From NCBI RefSeq assembly GCF_003148765.1, contig NZ_QGGV01000010.1, forward strand, positions 62,001 through 126,000: a DNA stretch of 64,000 nucleotides. The letters run 5' to 3'. A program made the translations under genes and the position numbers. The notes below the pieces were generated by a model. The model was not told the DNA's origin, searched no databases, and saw only the letters and a program-made list of their open reading frames with translations. Shown here piece by piece: positions 52,641 to 62,345 of this stretch (position 1 is its first letter; the number at the start of each line of letters is the position of its first letter). This stretch comes from Silicimonas algicola (GTDB taxonomy: Bacteria > Pseudomonadota > Alphaproteobacteria > Rhodobacterales > Rhodobacteraceae).

Positions 52641-53678
52641 TTACTCCCAGTCGAGGACGATCTTGCCTGACTTGCCCGACTTCATCGTCTCGAAGCCGCG
52701 GCGGAAGTCGTCGACGTGCATCCGGTGCGTGATGACACGGCGTATGTCCAGCCCGTCCTCCAGCATCGCAATCATCTTGTACCAGGTCTCGAAGATCTCG
52801 CGGCCGTAGACGCCCTTCAGCGTGATCGCCTTGAACACGATGCGCGACCAGTCGACCGGCGACTTGCCGGGCGGGATGCCCAGGAGAGCGATCCGCCCGC
52901 CCATCACCATCGCCTCGACCATCTGGTCGAGCGCCCTCTGGTTGCCCGACATCTCGAGGCCCACGTCGAAGCCTTCCTTCATCTTGAGCCCCGCCATGAC
53001 CTCGCGCAGATCCTCTTCGGCCACGTTGACGGGGACCACGTCCGTCACCTGCTCGGCCAGCGCCAGCCGGTCCGGGTTCACGTCCGTGATGACGACATGC
53101 CGCGCGCCGACATGCTGCGCCACCGCCGCCGCCATGATGCCGATAGGGCCGGCCCCGGTGATGAGGACATCCTCGCCCACGAGGTCGAAGGACAGCGCGG
53201 TGTGGACCGCGTTGCCGAGCGGATCGAGGATCGCGCCGATCTCGTCATCGATGGCGTCGGGCAGCGGTATGGCGTTGAACGCCGGCAGCCGCAGGTACTC
53301 CGCGAAGGCCCCCTGCTCGTTCACCCCGATGCCCCGCGTCTCGGGGTCGAGGTGGAAGCGTCCCGACCGCGACTGCCGCGAGTGCTTGCCGATCAGGTGC
53401 CCCTCGCCGCTGACGCGCTGGCCAAGGTGCAGGTCATCGACGTTCTTCCCCAGTTCCACGATCTCGCCCGCGAACTCGTGGCCGGTGATCAGCGGCACCG
53501 GAACCGTTCGCGCCGCCCAGTCGTCCCAGTCCCAGATGTGGATATCCGTCCCGCAGATGCCTGTCTTCTTCACCCGGATCAGCACGTCATCCGGCCCGAT
53601 CTCGGGCACCGGCGCGCGGATCATGTCGAGGCCGGGGGCGGGGGCCGTCTTGGCCAGCGCCTTCATCTCGTTGCTCAT
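52641..53678 (-). CDS. tdh: L-threonine 3-dehydrogenase
   Basis: 345 residues of the zinc alcohol dehydrogenase family. Cys42 in [16 protein letters not shown], the proton relay, and [14 protein letters not shown] as well as the NAD motif [18 protein letters not shown] fit Tdh. It converts L-threonine to 2-amino-3-ketobutyrate with NAD+. kbl overlaps it by four bases, giving the complete threonine-to-glycine route. Confidence 0.96.
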   Translation of the reverse strand: MSNEMKALAKTAPAPGLDMIRAPVPEIGPDDVLIRVKKTGICGTDIHIWDWDDWAARTVPVPLITGHEFAGEIVELGKNVDDLHLGQRVSGEGHLIGKHSRQSRSGRFHLDPETRGIGVNEQGAFAEYLRLPAFNAIPLPDAIDDEIGAILDPLGNAVHTALSFDLVGEDVLITGAGPIGIMAAAVAQHVGARHVVITDVNPDRLALAEQVTDVVPVNVAEEDLREVMAGLKMKEGFDVGLEMSGNQRALDQMVEAMVMGGRIALLGIPPGKSPVDWSRIVFKAITLKGVYGREIFETWYKMIAMLEDGLDIRRVITHRMHVDDFRRGFETMKSGKSGKIVLDWE

Positions 53679-54856
53679 AGCGCCCCCACCTCGCGTCCCG
53701 CCTGCACGAATGCCTCCGCCGCGCGATCCAGATCCTCCCGCGTCAGGGCCGCGTTCATCTGCGTCCGGATCCGCGCCTGCCCCTTAGGCACGACCGGAAA
53801 GAAGAACCCCGCGACATAGACCCCCAGCTCTCCCAGCCGCGCCGCCATGTCCTGCGCCAGCCGCGCTTCGCCCAGCATCACGGGCACAATGGGATGCGCG
53901 CCGGGCAGAAGGTCGAACCCGGACCGCTCCAGGTGCGACCGCCACAGCGCCGTATTCTCGAACAGCCGCGCCCGCAGGGTATCGCCCTCCTCCACCAGCT
54001 TGATCGCCTCGATCCCCGCCGCAACGACCATCGGAGGCAGCGCGTTCGAGAAAAGATAAGGCCGCGCCCTCTGCCGCAGAAGGTCGACCACCTTCTGTGA
54101 GGCGGCGACATACCCGCCGATAGCCCCGCCCAGCGCCTTCCCCAGAGTCCCCGTCAGGATGTCGACTTCCACGCCGTGATGCGACGGCGTCCCCGCCCCC
54201 CTCGGCCCCATGAAGCCCGTCGCATGGCAGTCGTCCACCATCACCAGCGCGTCGTACCTGTCGGCCAGCGCGCGGATCTCGGGCAGCTTCGCCAGATACC
54301 CATCCATCGAGAACACGCCATCCGTCGCGATCATGACGAACCGCGCGCCGTCCGCCCGCGCCTGCTTCAGTTGCGCTTCGAGGTCGTCCATGTCCGAGTT
54401 TGCGTAACGATACCGCTTCGCCTTGCAGAGCCGGATCCCGTCGATGATCGAGGCGTGGTTCAGCGCATCCGAAACGATCGCATCCTCCGGTCCGAGCAAA
54501 GGCTCGAACACCCCGCCATTCGCGTCGAAGCAGGCGGCGAAGAGGATCGAGTCCTCCATCCCCAGAAACTCCGCCAGCCGTGTCTCCAGCTCGCGGTGCA
54601 AGTCCTGCGTCCCGCAGATGAAACGCACCGAGGCCATGCCGAAGCCGTGGTCGTCCATCGCCGCCTTAGCGGCTGCGATCAGCCGCGGATGGTCGGCAAG
54701 ACCGAGGTAGTTGTTGGCGCAGAGGTTCAGCATCTCGCGCCCCGCGACCGTGATGTGTGTGCCCTGGGGCGAGGTCAGAGGCCGCTCCTGCTTGGTCAGG
54801 CCCTCGGCCTCGATCCCCGCAAGAACGTCGTCAAGGTGATCGTCGAAGGACGTCAT
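53675..54856 (-). CDS. kbl: 2-amino-3-ketobutyrate CoA ligase
   Basis: 393 residues, a PLP-dependent alpha-oxoamine synthase. Lys240 in [15 protein letters not shown] forms the PLP Schiff base; [16 protein letters not shown] and [16 protein letters not shown] are typical. It cleaves the Tdh product with CoA to glycine and acetyl-CoA. Confidence 0.96.
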   Translation of the reverse strand: MTSFDDHLDDVLAGIEAEGLTKQERPLTSPQGTHITVAGREMLNLCANNYLGLADHPRLIAAAKAAMDDHGFGMASVRFICGTQDLHRELETRLAEFLGMEDSILFAACFDANGGVFEPLLGPEDAIVSDALNHASIIDGIRLCKAKRYRYANSDMDDLEAQLKQARADGARFVMIATDGVFSMDGYLAKLPEIRALADRYDALVMVDDCHATGFMGPRGAGTPSHHGVEVDILTGTLGKALGGAIGGYVAASQKVVDLLRQRARPYLFSNALPPMVVAAGIEAIKLVEEGDTLRARLFENTALWRSHLERSGFDLLPGAHPIVPVMLGEARLAQDMAARLGELGVYVAGFFFPVVPKGQARIRTQMNAALTREDLDRAAEAFVQAGREVGAL

Positions 54857-54883
54857 GCCGTCTCCTTCGTCAGGCCACGGGCG

Positions 54884-56014
54884 TCACCGCGGCAAGGGAT
54901 GGCTCGCCGAGGTGTAGGCGCGCCAATCGGTTATCTCGGGATAGAACGTCTTCCGCCACTGGCGCACAAGGGGGTTCATCCGCCGCCGCCACAACGGCGG
55001 GACCAGCGCGAGGATGCCCATCACCGCGTAACCGAAGGGAAGCTGTGGCGCCTCGTGCGCGCCATATGTCTGCAACAGCGGAAACCGCCGGTCGGGCCGC
55101 GCATGGTGGTCCGAATGGCGCTGGAGGTTGATGAGCAGCCAGTTCGTCGCCCGGTGCGAGGCGTTCCAGCTATGGTGCGGCCGGACGTGTTCATACTTGC
55201 CGCCGCCCAAATACTTCCGCGTCAGCCCGTAGTGCTCCATGTAATTCACCAGCTCCAGCTGCCAGATCGCCGTCAGCGCCGCGAAAAGATACAGCCCAAG
55301 CCCGGTCCAGCCGCCCACGATGACGGCAGCCAGCACGAAAAGAAGCTGCTGCGTCGCATAGCGCCAGAACGGATTCGACCGATCCCACGAAGGGAGCGCC
55401 TTCCGCCGCAAGCGCTCGGCCTCTGCGCGCCACGCGGATCGCAGCGACTGCGGCAGCACCCGGAAGAAGAAGCGATGGAAGCTCTCGTTGTAACGCGCCG
55501 TCACCGCGTCCCTCGGCGTGCCGACATGGCGGTGATGCACGATCAGGTGCTCGCTCCGGAAATGGCCATACTGCGCCATGGCGAGCAGGACGTCGCCCAG
55601 CCAGCGCTCGAACCGGCTGCGCTGATGCATCAGCTCATGCGCATAGACGATGCCCACGGCCCCCATCAGGATACCCAGCCCGAAGGCGTTGACGACCATC
55701 TCCCAGGTCTCCAGATGCCCCGCCCGCACCATGTAGCCTATCGCGCCGAACACCGTCACCAATTGCGCCGGCGCCCAGATCACCGTGATCGCGCGGTGCC
55801 AGAACAGGTCCTCTTCGGGCGTCTCGACATCGGCATTGCCAAGGTGCAGCCCGCCGATGGCGTCGAGAAGCGAGAACAACCCCCACGATCCCAGCGGCAC
55901 AAGGACCACCGTCCAGCCGCCCTGGATCGCAGACACCCAGGCCAGCGGCAATAGGATCAGCGAGGCCCAGAACGGCAAGGCCCCGGCAAGTCCGGCAAGA
56001 AGCGGTTTCGGCAT
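54884..56014 (-). CDS. alkB: alkane 1-monooxygenase (AlkB)
   Basis: 376 residues from the ATG at 56014. Membrane helices and three His boxes of the di-iron hydroxylase: HELMH (126-130), HLIVHHRH with HH160-161, and HSDHH in LQRHSDHHARPDRRFPLLQ; the AlkB motif NYMEHYGL is present. It hydroxylates medium-chain alkanes at the inner membrane with a rubredoxin or ferredoxin, not encoded nearby. Confidence 0.93.
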   Translation of the reverse strand: MPKPLLAGLAGALPFWASLILLPLAWVSAIQGGWTVVLVPLGSWGLFSLLDAIGGLHLGNADVETPEEDLFWHRAITVIWAPAQLVTVFGAIGYMVRAGHLETWEMVVNAFGLGILMGAVGIVYAHELMHQRSRFERWLGDVLLAMAQYGHFRSEHLIVHHRHVGTPRDAVTARYNESFHRFFFRVLPQSLRSAWRAEAERLRRKALPSWDRSNPFWRYATQQLLFVLAAVIVGGWTGLGLYLFAALTAIWQLELVNYMEHYGLTRKYLGGGKYEHVRPHHSWNASHRATNWLLINLQRHSDHHARPDRRFPLLQTYGAHEAPQLPFGYAVMGILALVPPLWRRRMNPLVRQWRKTFYPEITDWRAYTSASHPLPR

Positions 56015-56055
56015 CGTCCTCGTCCATCGCGGGCCGAAAAGACCCTCTGCCCGGA

Positions 56056-57108
56056 TTAAGATTGCACCAGCGCCCGCGACGCAAGATCGAAGGCCTTCCG
56101 CATGACCGTCGGCAGCTCCGACCGCCGCAGGTCGGGCCGGAACGCGCCCCTCTCCGCCATCGCGTCGAGAGGCACCTCGGCCACCCTCAGCGCCAGCGCC
56201 AGGTGGAAATGCGTGAAGGTGTGCCGCACCTCTCCGCCCGGATCGCGCCACTCCGCCTCGACCGGCGGCGCGTGCTTCGGCGCGGCCTCGTCCCACTCGG
56301 TCCCCGGGAAACCCGTCATGCCACCCAGAAGCCCCCGGTCGGGCCGCGTCTCGACCAGCCAGGCCCCGTCCTCGCGCCGCGCGAGATAGGCGATCCCGAA
56401 GCGCACCGGCTTCGCCTTCTTCGCGGCCTTCAAGGGAAGCTCCGCCTGCACGCCCACCGCCCGTGCCCGGCAGCCCTCCATCCACGGGCAGATCCCGCAG
56501 GCCGGCGACCGCGGCGTGCAGACCGTGGCGCCCAGGTCCATCACCGCCTGCGCATAGTCTCCCGGCCGCTCCCTAGGCGTCAGCCGCGCCGCCAGTGCCG
56601 TCAGCTCGCCCTTCGCCGCCGGCAAAGGCGTCTCGACCCGGAACACCCGCGCCATGACGCGCTCGACGTTCCCGTCGACCACCGTCTCGGGCCGGTCGAA
56701 GGCGATGGCCGCGACCGCCGACGCGGTATAGGGCCCCACCCCCGGCAGCGTCAGCAACCCGTCGCGCGTCTCGGGAAAGCGCCCGCCGTGCTCCGCCACC
56801 ACCGCCCGCGCACCCTTCAGCAGGTTCCGCGCCCGCGCGTAATACCCAAGCCCCGCCCACTCGCCCATGACGGCCGCATCCTGCGCCGCCGCCAGACCCG
56901 CGACCGTCGGCCAAAGCGTCGTGAACCGCTCGAAATACGCCTTTACCGCCGCGACGGTGGTCTGCTGCAGCATGATTTCGCTCAGCCACACGCGGTAGGG
57001 ATCCGGCATCACGCCCACCCGCCGGTCGGCCGGAGACACCCGCCAGGGCAGCACGCGGGCGTGCCGGTCGTACCAGGTCAGCAGATCGTCCGCGCTTGGG
57101 TCACGCAA
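56056..57108 (-). CDS. mutY: A/G-specific adenine glycosylase
   Basis: 350 residues from a TTG at 57108. Helix-hairpin-helix LPGVGPYTASAVAAIAFD with the catalytic Asp, [4Fe-4S] motif C-x6-C-x2-C-x5-C (CTPRSPACGICPWMEGC) and a C-terminal NUDIX-like domain (GGMTGFPGTEW). It removes adenine opposite 8-oxoguanine. Divergent from dciA; the first ATG downstream would lose conserved residues, so TTG is preferred. Confidence 0.95.
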   Translation of the reverse strand: MRDPSADDLLTWYDRHARVLPWRVSPADRRVGVMPDPYRVWLSEIMLQQTTVAAVKAYFERFTTLWPTVAGLAAAQDAAVMGEWAGLGYYARARNLLKGARAVVAEHGGRFPETRDGLLTLPGVGPYTASAVAAIAFDRPETVVDGNVERVMARVFRVETPLPAAKGELTALAARLTPRERPGDYAQAVMDLGATVCTPRSPACGICPWMEGCRARAVGVQAELPLKAAKKAKPVRFGIAYLARREDGAWLVETRPDRGLLGGMTGFPGTEWDEAAPKHAPPVEAEWRDPGGEVRHTFTHFHLALALRVAEVPLDAMAERGAFRPDLRRSELPTVMRKAFDLASRALVQS

Positions 57109-57201
57109 TCTTTACGGCTCCTCAACGGGCTTTCGGCTGGCGCGCTGGCCACCGATCCCTAGAATGTGCCCGACTTTCGGGATTGCAAGCGCAGGACCAC
57201 G

Positions 57202-57711
57202 ATGACCCGCGACAAACGAGACGGACGAAGGATGAAGGGCTTCGAGAGGGCCTCGAGCCTCGTCGCCTCGCGCATCCGCACCGCCGGCGAAAGCCGCGGT
57301 TTCGCCGTCTCGCGCCTTCTCACCCACTGGGCCGAGGTCGCAGGCCCCGACATCGCCCGCATCGCCCGCCCCGTCGACGTCACCTACGGACGCGGCGGTC
57401 TCGGGGCGACGCTCACGCTCCTGACCACGGGCGCCGAGGCGCCGATGCTCGAGATGCAGAAGGAAACGCTGCGCGAGCGCGTCAACGCCTGCTACGGCTA
57501 CGCCGCTATCTCGCGCATCCGCATCACCCAGACCGCCGCCACCGGCTTCGCGGAAGGCCGCGCCGCCTTCGATCCGGCGCCCCGGCAGCACCCCGATCAG
57601 GCGCCCGTCACGCCCGAAGTCGCCCGGACCGCCGCAGAGGTGCAGGACACCGCCCTGCGCGATGCCCTTGAACGCCTGGGTGCGAACGTCCTATCTCACA
57701 GCAAACGGTAA
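57202..57711 (+). CDS. dciA: DciA-like (DUF721) DNA-associated protein
   Basis: 169 residues from the ATG at 57202 (a GTG at 57166 and a Met at 57232 are alternatives). The DUF721 core reads LTHWAEVAGPDIARIARPVDVTYGRGGLGATLTLLTTGAEAPMLEMQKETLRERVNACYG. DciA-like proteins help load the replicative helicase. The C-terminus is a proline/glutamine-rich tail. The dsbA gene follows 17 bases after its stop. Confidence 0.88.
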   Translation: MTRDKRDGRRMKGFERASSLVASRIRTAGESRGFAVSRLLTHWAEVAGPDIARIARPVDVTYGRGGLGATLTLLTTGAEAPMLEMQKETLRERVNACYGYAAISRIRITQTAATGFAEGRAAFDPAPRQHPDQAPVTPEVARTAAEVQDTALRDALERLGANVLSHSKR

Positions 57712-57728
57712 ACAAGGTAACCTTTCCC

Positions 57729-58400
57729 ATGACCCGCAGACTGACGCTTATCGCAGCCCTCGCCCTCGTGGCGCTCGGAGGCTTCTTCCTCTACGGCCAG
57801 CGCGCCGCGACCGGCGCCGACCCGATGGCGGCCTACGCTCAGGACGCGGCCAGCGTCGACACCTCGATGATTGCCGACATGACGCTCGGCGACCAGAACG
57901 CGCCGGTGAAGCTGATCGAGTACGCCTCGTTCACCTGCCCGCACTGCGCCAACTTCCACGCCGAGAACTTCAAGAAGCTCAAGGCCGAATACATCGACAC
58001 CGGCAAGGTCGCCTTCACCTACCGCGAGGTCTACTTCGACCGCCCGGGCCTCTGGGCCTCGATCGTGGCGCGCTGCGGCGAGAACGCCGAAAGCCGCTAT
58101 TTCGGCATCGCCGAGATGCTCTACGCCCAGCAGCAGGACTGGGCCCGCAAGGAAACCCCGGCCGAGATCGTCGATTCGCTCCGCCGCATCGGCAAGACGG
58201 CGGGCCTGGCCGACGCCGACCTCGACCAGTGCCTGCAGGACGCCGACAACGCCCAGGCGCTCTATGCCTATTACATGAAGAACGTGCAGGCCGACGGCAT
58301 CGACTCGACGCCCTCCTTCATCATCGACGGCACCAAGTACTCGAACATGCCCTGGGAAGAATTCCAGGCGACGCTCGACAAAGCGCTCGCCGAGGGATGA
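57729..58400 (+). CDS. DsbA-family thiol-disulfide oxidoreductase
   Basis: 223 residues with an N-terminal membrane anchor or signal (TLIAALALVALGGFFLYG). Thioredoxin fold with Cys70-Pro-His-Cys73, the DsbA type. Cis-Pro is in TPSFIIDG. It acts in the periplasm to form or reshuffle disulfides. Overlaps the CoA transferase gene by four bases, though no functional link is evident. Confidence 0.93.
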   Translation: MTRRLTLIAALALVALGGFFLYGQRAATGADPMAAYAQDAASVDTSMIADMTLGDQNAPVKLIEYASFTCPHCANFHAENFKKLKAEYIDTGKVAFTYREVYFDRPGLWASIVARCGENAESRYFGIAEMLYAQQQDWARKETPAEIVDSLRRIGKTAGLADADLDQCLQDADNAQALYAYYMKNVQADGIDSTPSFIIDGTKYSNMPWEEFQATLDKALAEG

Positions 58401-59524
58401 CCCCCCTTCACGGCCTGAAGGTCATCGAACTCGCGCGCGTGCTGGCCGGCCCCTGGGCCGGTCAGACGCTCGCGGACCTGGGCGCCGAGGTCATCAAGGT
58501 CGAAAGCCCCGAAGGCGACGACACCCGCAAGTGGGGTCCGCCCTTCATCGAGCACGACGGCGACGTCTCGGCCGCCTACTACCACTCCACGAACCGCGGC
58601 AAGGCGTCCGTCACCGCCGACTTCAAGACCCCCGAGGGCCGCGCGCTGGTCGAGAACCTCGTCCGCGACGCCGATGTCCTGATCGAGAACTTCAAGGTCG
58701 GCGGCCTCGCCAAGTACGGCCTCGACTACGAGAGTCTCGCAAGGATCAACCCCCGCCTCGTCTACTGCTCGATCACCGGCTTCGGCCAGACCGGACCCTA
58801 CGCCCATCGGGCGGGCTACGACTACATCATCCAGGGCATGTGCGGGCTCATGTCGATCACCGGCGACACGGTCGGCCAGCCCCAGAAGGCCGGCATCGCC
58901 GTCACCGACATCTTCACCGGCCTCTACGCCGTCATCGCGATCCAGGCCGCGCTGGTCCAGCGCCAGACGACCGGTCGGGGCCAGCACATCGACATGGCGC
59001 TCCTCGACTGCGGCGTGGCGATCATGGCGAACCAGGCGCTGAACTACCTCGCCTCGGGCACGCCGCCGACCCGGATGGGCAACGCGCACCAGAACCTCGT
59101 GCCCTACCAGGTTTTCGACTGCGCCGACGGCTGGATCGTCATCGCCACCGGCAACGACGCCCAGTATCGTCGACTCTGCGCCATTCTCGGCCGCGACGAC
59201 CTCGCGACCGACCCGGCCTATGCCTCCAACGCCGGCAGGGTCGCGGGGCGCGAGACCCTGATCGCCGCCCTGACCGACGAAACGAAGAAGCGCGACAAGG
59301 CCGACATCCTCGCCGCCTGCGAGGCCCACGGCATCCCCGCCGGCCCCATCAACGATCTCGCCGAGGTCTTCGCCGACCCCCAGGTGCAGGCGCGCGGCCT
59401 TAGGGCCGAGGACAGCGGCGTCCCCCTCGTCCGGCCGCCCTTCCGCTTCTCCGACGCCGAGACCGCACCCCTCCGCGCTGCCCCCGGCCTCGACGCGGAC
59501 GGCGACCGGATCAGAGGCGCCTGA
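58397..59524 (+). CDS. CaiB/BaiF-family CoA transferase
   Basis: 375 residues from the ATG at 58397. Family III CoA transferase: LKVIELARVLAGPWAGQTLADLGAEVIKVE, NRGKASVTADFKTPEG, the catalytic-Asp region IDMALLDC, and GRGQHIDMALLD. It moves CoA between an acyl-CoA and a carboxylic acid; the substrate cannot be told. Confidence 0.93.
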   Translation: MTPLHGLKVIELARVLAGPWAGQTLADLGAEVIKVESPEGDDTRKWGPPFIEHDGDVSAAYYHSTNRGKASVTADFKTPEGRALVENLVRDADVLIENFKVGGLAKYGLDYESLARINPRLVYCSITGFGQTGPYAHRAGYDYIIQGMCGLMSITGDTVGQPQKAGIAVTDIFTGLYAVIAIQAALVQRQTTGRGQHIDMALLDCGVAIMANQALNYLASGTPPTRMGNAHQNLVPYQVFDCADGWIVIATGNDAQYRRLCAILGRDDLATDPAYASNAGRVAGRETLIAALTDETKKRDKADILAACEAHGIPAGPINDLAEVFADPQVQARGLRAEDSGVPLVRPPFRFSDAETAPLRAAPGLDADGDRIRGA

Positions 59525-59827
59525 GACTGCGCGTCTTGCCGTGTCGAACGGCGTCGGGCTTCTTCCCGCCCAGCACGCCTGGCACAAGCACGCCCGAAGC
59601 AGCGCCTCTACGTGCGCCGGGGTCTCGCCGTCCGCCGGATAAACGGCTTACGCAACGTCAACAGTTCGTTGTTTATCGACCTGTCCTGCAATACCCTGCT
59701 CCTCAAGGCGCTTACACGCCTTGTACTCCCGGCGATCCCGCGCCCCTCCTCAATAGGCGTGGGATCGCTTCTATCTTGCCGGGCTGAAAGCAGCTTGGCT
59801 CAGGGCCGGGACGGGGGCAGAGCCCCC
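59525..59827. other. non-coding gap between CoA transferase and lpxK
   Basis: 303 bases with short inverted repeats (for example GGCGCTTACACGCC near 59710) and an AT-richer stretch near 59640-59690. The right end is G/C-rich, up to the lpxK stop. I see no gene, tRNA or recognisable RNA. Confidence 0.5.
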
Positions 59828-60814
59828 TTACAAGCCCAACCGCCCCAACGCCGTCTCCAGCGCCGCGGCCTCGTCGAACCTCAGCCGCACCGGCAGCGTC
59901 AGCACCTTCTGGCGGAACGACGACGGCAGCCGCACCGCATCCTTCTCGGTCGTCACGAGTTGCGCGCCCAGCGCCGCCGCCTCGATCTCGAGCCGCTTCA
60001 TCAGCGCATCCGACAGCGGCTGGTGGTCGTCCAGCGCCTCCGCCCGCAGAAGCTCGGCACCCTCGGCCCGTAGAGTGGCGAAGAACTTCTCTGGCCGCCC
60101 GATCCCCGCGAAGGCCATCACCCGCAGGCCGGCCCAGTCCATGCCTGTCCGCAGAACCTCCAGATGCGCCGTCGCGCGCGGCACGGTGACGGCCCCGCCC
60201 CAGGTCGCGCCGAACCGCTCCTGCGCCGCCGCCCCGCCGATGGTCAGCACGAGGTCGGCGCGTGCCATGCCCGCCGCCACCGGCTCGCGCAGCGGTCCCG
60301 CCGGGATCACCCGTCCGTTCCCAAACCCCACCTCCGCATCGACCACGACGACCGACAGCGTCTTCGCCACCGCAGGATTCTGAAGCCCGTCATCCAGAAG
60401 GATGACACCCGCACCCGCGGCCTCCGCGGCCCGAACACCCGCAGCGCGGTCCTTCGCCACCCAGACGGGCGCGAAGGCCGAGAGAAGAAGCGGCTCGTCC
60501 CCCACCTCGCCCGCGCCGTGCTGCCGTTCGTCGACGCGCAGCGGACCCTCGGCGCTCCCGCCATAGCCGCGCGTCACCACGTGCGCGGCCTGTGCGCCCA
60601 ACCGCTCCAGAAGGGCGATGACCGTCGGCGTCTTGCCGGTTCCGCCCGCCGTCAGGTTGCCGACGCAGATCACCGGCACCCCTGCCGTCACCTCCGGGGG
60701 ACGCGCCACACGCCTCGCCGTGGCACCCGCATAGATCGACGCAAGGGGGGCGAGCGCCAGCGCCTGCCATCCGGGCCGCGCAGGCGGGTTCGACCAGAAC
60801 CCGGGCGCCCTCAC
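59828..60814 (-). CDS. lpxK: tetraacyldisaccharide 4'-kinase
   Basis: 328 residues. P-loop GNLTAGGTGKTP at 52-63, N-terminal hydrophobic stretch for membrane binding, and VILLDDGLQNPAVAK with the Asp-Asp motif. It phosphorylates the lipid A disaccharide at position 4'. Its start overlaps the waaA-like stop by four bases. Confidence 0.95.
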   Translation of the reverse strand: MRAPGFWSNPPARPGWQALALAPLASIYAGATARRVARPPEVTAGVPVICVGNLTAGGTGKTPTVIALLERLGAQAAHVVTRGYGGSAEGPLRVDERQHGAGEVGDEPLLLSAFAPVWVAKDRAAGVRAAEAAGAGVILLDDGLQNPAVAKTLSVVVVDAEVGFGNGRVIPAGPLREPVAAGMARADLVLTIGGAAAQERFGATWGGAVTVPRATAHLEVLRTGMDWAGLRVMAFAGIGRPEKFFATLRAEGAELLRAEALDDHQPLSDALMKRLEIEAAALGAQLVTTEKDAVRLPSSFRQKVLTLPVRLRFDEAAALETALGRLGL

Positions 60815-62049
60815 TTCGTCCCTTCCCCATCAAGCGCCACGTCGATGTCCTCGGTCAGCCACTCGACGACATGGGCGCTTTCCGTCGTCACCGCCCAGCC
60901 CGCCTGCGCCAGCGACGCGGCCTTGTCGGGCGCCAGAAGCGTCACCACCGCCTCGCCCAGAGCATCGGGCGACTCGACGGCCATCACCGCGCCCGACGCC
61001 TTCAGCCGGTCGAAGCGCGAGGTCGCCTGACCGATCGCCGGCCCGTGCAGCACCGCCGAACCCAGCGCCGCCGGATCGAAGGGATCCGCCAGCGGAGGCC
61101 CGTCCGTCAGCGTGCCGCCGATATAGGTCGCGGGAGCCAGCCGGTACCACAGCCCCATCTCGTCCTCGCCGTCGGCGACATAGACCTGCACCTCGGGGTC
61201 GGGCTCGCCGCCTTCGCTCCTCAGGCTGGTGCGCCAGTTCCCGGCCTCGAACCGCGCGCGGATCGCCAGCGCTTCGGAGGGATCGGCGGGCGTCACGATC
61301 AGCAGCAGGCGATGCGCCGAGCGGAACGCCTTGCGGTGCGCCGCCTCGATCACGTCGGTCTCGTGCGCGCGCACCTGCGCCGCCAGCCACACCGGCCGCC
61401 CGCCCAGAAGCTGGGCCAGCGTGTCGCATTCGGCCTGGTTGCAGCGTTGCGCGAGGATGGTGTCGCAGAGAGGCCCCGTGATCTCGATCCGCGTCCCGGT
61501 TCCGCCCAGCGAGCGTCGAAGCACCTGCGCCTCGCTTGCCGACACCGCGAGGCAAGCCCTGAACGCGCCCAGGTAGTCCGGATAGCGCCGCCGCGCTCCC
61601 ACCGCCTCGCGCGAGGGCGAGACGTGGTAGAGCGGCACATCGCGGCGGGCCATCGCGGCGAACAGCTTCGGACGGTCCGTCACCCCCATCTCCACCGCCA
61701 CGTCCGGACGCCAGTGGTCGAGAAACCGCTGGATCGCCGCCGAGCTTTCGTCCGGAGCGGCATGATGGATGGCCTCGGCGACGAGCGACGGCAGAAGCGG
61801 CCCGTAGGCGTCCGTGGTGACGAGACAGGACACCGGCTCTTGCCGCAGCCGCGACAGCGCGCGCGCCAGGGCGGGGGCGGGCCCCGCCTCGGGCGGGGTG
61901 CTGGCGTGCATCCACAGAAGCAGTCCCTCGGGGCGCGCGCGGCTTGGCTGTCCGCGCCGCTCCGTCTCGCTGAAGGCGGTCACCGTCTCCGGCTCATCCG
62001 GCGTCGTGCCCCGCAGCCGCGCCGCGGCCCGGCCCAGACGCTTCAGGAT
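60811..62049 (-). CDS. waaA: KDO transferase-like glycosyltransferase, apparent ATC start
   Basis: About 412 residues with the glycosyltransferase N domain of WaaA/KdtA (CLVTTDAYGPLLPSLVAEAIHH, EMGVTDRPKLFAAMARRDVPLYHVSPSREA) and a GT-B C-terminal domain (IGGTLTDGPPLADPFDPAALGSAVLHGP). It lacks the usual N-terminal membrane anchor. It would add KDO to lipid A, next to lpxK. The start is odd: GGAGG (62062-62058) and an eight-base spacer lead to ATC (62049), in frame, where ATG is expected; CTG at 62046 is an alternative. The next usual starts (GTG near 61990, ATG later) cut conserved-looking residues. Overlaps nothing upstream; 17 bases from the DUF4170 stop. Confidence 0.8.
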   Translation of the reverse strand: MLKRLGRAAARLRGTTPDEPETVTAFSETERRGQPSRARPEGLLLWMHASTPPEAGPAPALARALSRLRQEPVSCLVTTDAYGPLLPSLVAEAIHHAAPDESSAAIQRFLDHWRPDVAVEMGVTDRPKLFAAMARRDVPLYHVSPSREAVGARRRYPDYLGAFRACLAVSASEAQVLRRSLGGTGTRIEITGPLCDTILAQRCNQAECDTLAQLLGGRPVWLAAQVRAHETDVIEAAHRKAFRSAHRLLLIVTPADPSEALAIRARFEAGNWRTSLRSEGGEPDPEVQVYVADGEDEMGLWYRLAPATYIGGTLTDGPPLADPFDPAALGSAVLHGPAIGQATSRFDRLKASGAVMAVESPDALGEAVVTLLAPDKAASLAQAGWAVTTESAHVVEWLTEDIDVALDGEGTK

Positions 62050-62066
62050 CCAGCCGTCCTCCAGGT

Positions 62067-62312
62067 TCAGGATCCCAGCTCCTCGGTCGGGGACACCTCG
62101 GCCTCTTCGTCCCTCAGGCGGTGAATATGCGCGATGTAATAGCGCATGTGCGCGTTGTCGACGGTCCGCTGCGCCTCGGCCTTCCAGGCGTTGTAGGCGC
62201 TTTGGTAGTCGGGAAACATGCCGACGATGTGCAGCGCGTCGACATCTCGGAAGACGTTCTTCGCGGGATCGACAAGCTCCCCGCCGAACACGAGGTGCAG
62301 TCTCTGGGCCAT
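62067..62312 (-). CDS. DUF4170 family protein
   Basis: 81 residues: QRLHLVFGGELVDPAKNVFRDVDALHIVGMFPDYQSAYNAWKAEAQRTVDNAHMRYYIAHIHRLRDE. This is DUF4170, commonly beside waaA and lpxK in alphaproteobacteria. Function unknown; perhaps linked to lipid A synthesis by position. Confidence 0.92.
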   Translation of the reverse strand: MAQRLHLVFGGELVDPAKNVFRDVDALHIVGMFPDYQSAYNAWKAEAQRTVDNAHMRYYIAHIHRLRDEEAEVSPTEELGS

Positions 62313-62345
62313 TCCTTCGGTCTCCTGTTTCGTTCCACTGCGGGA

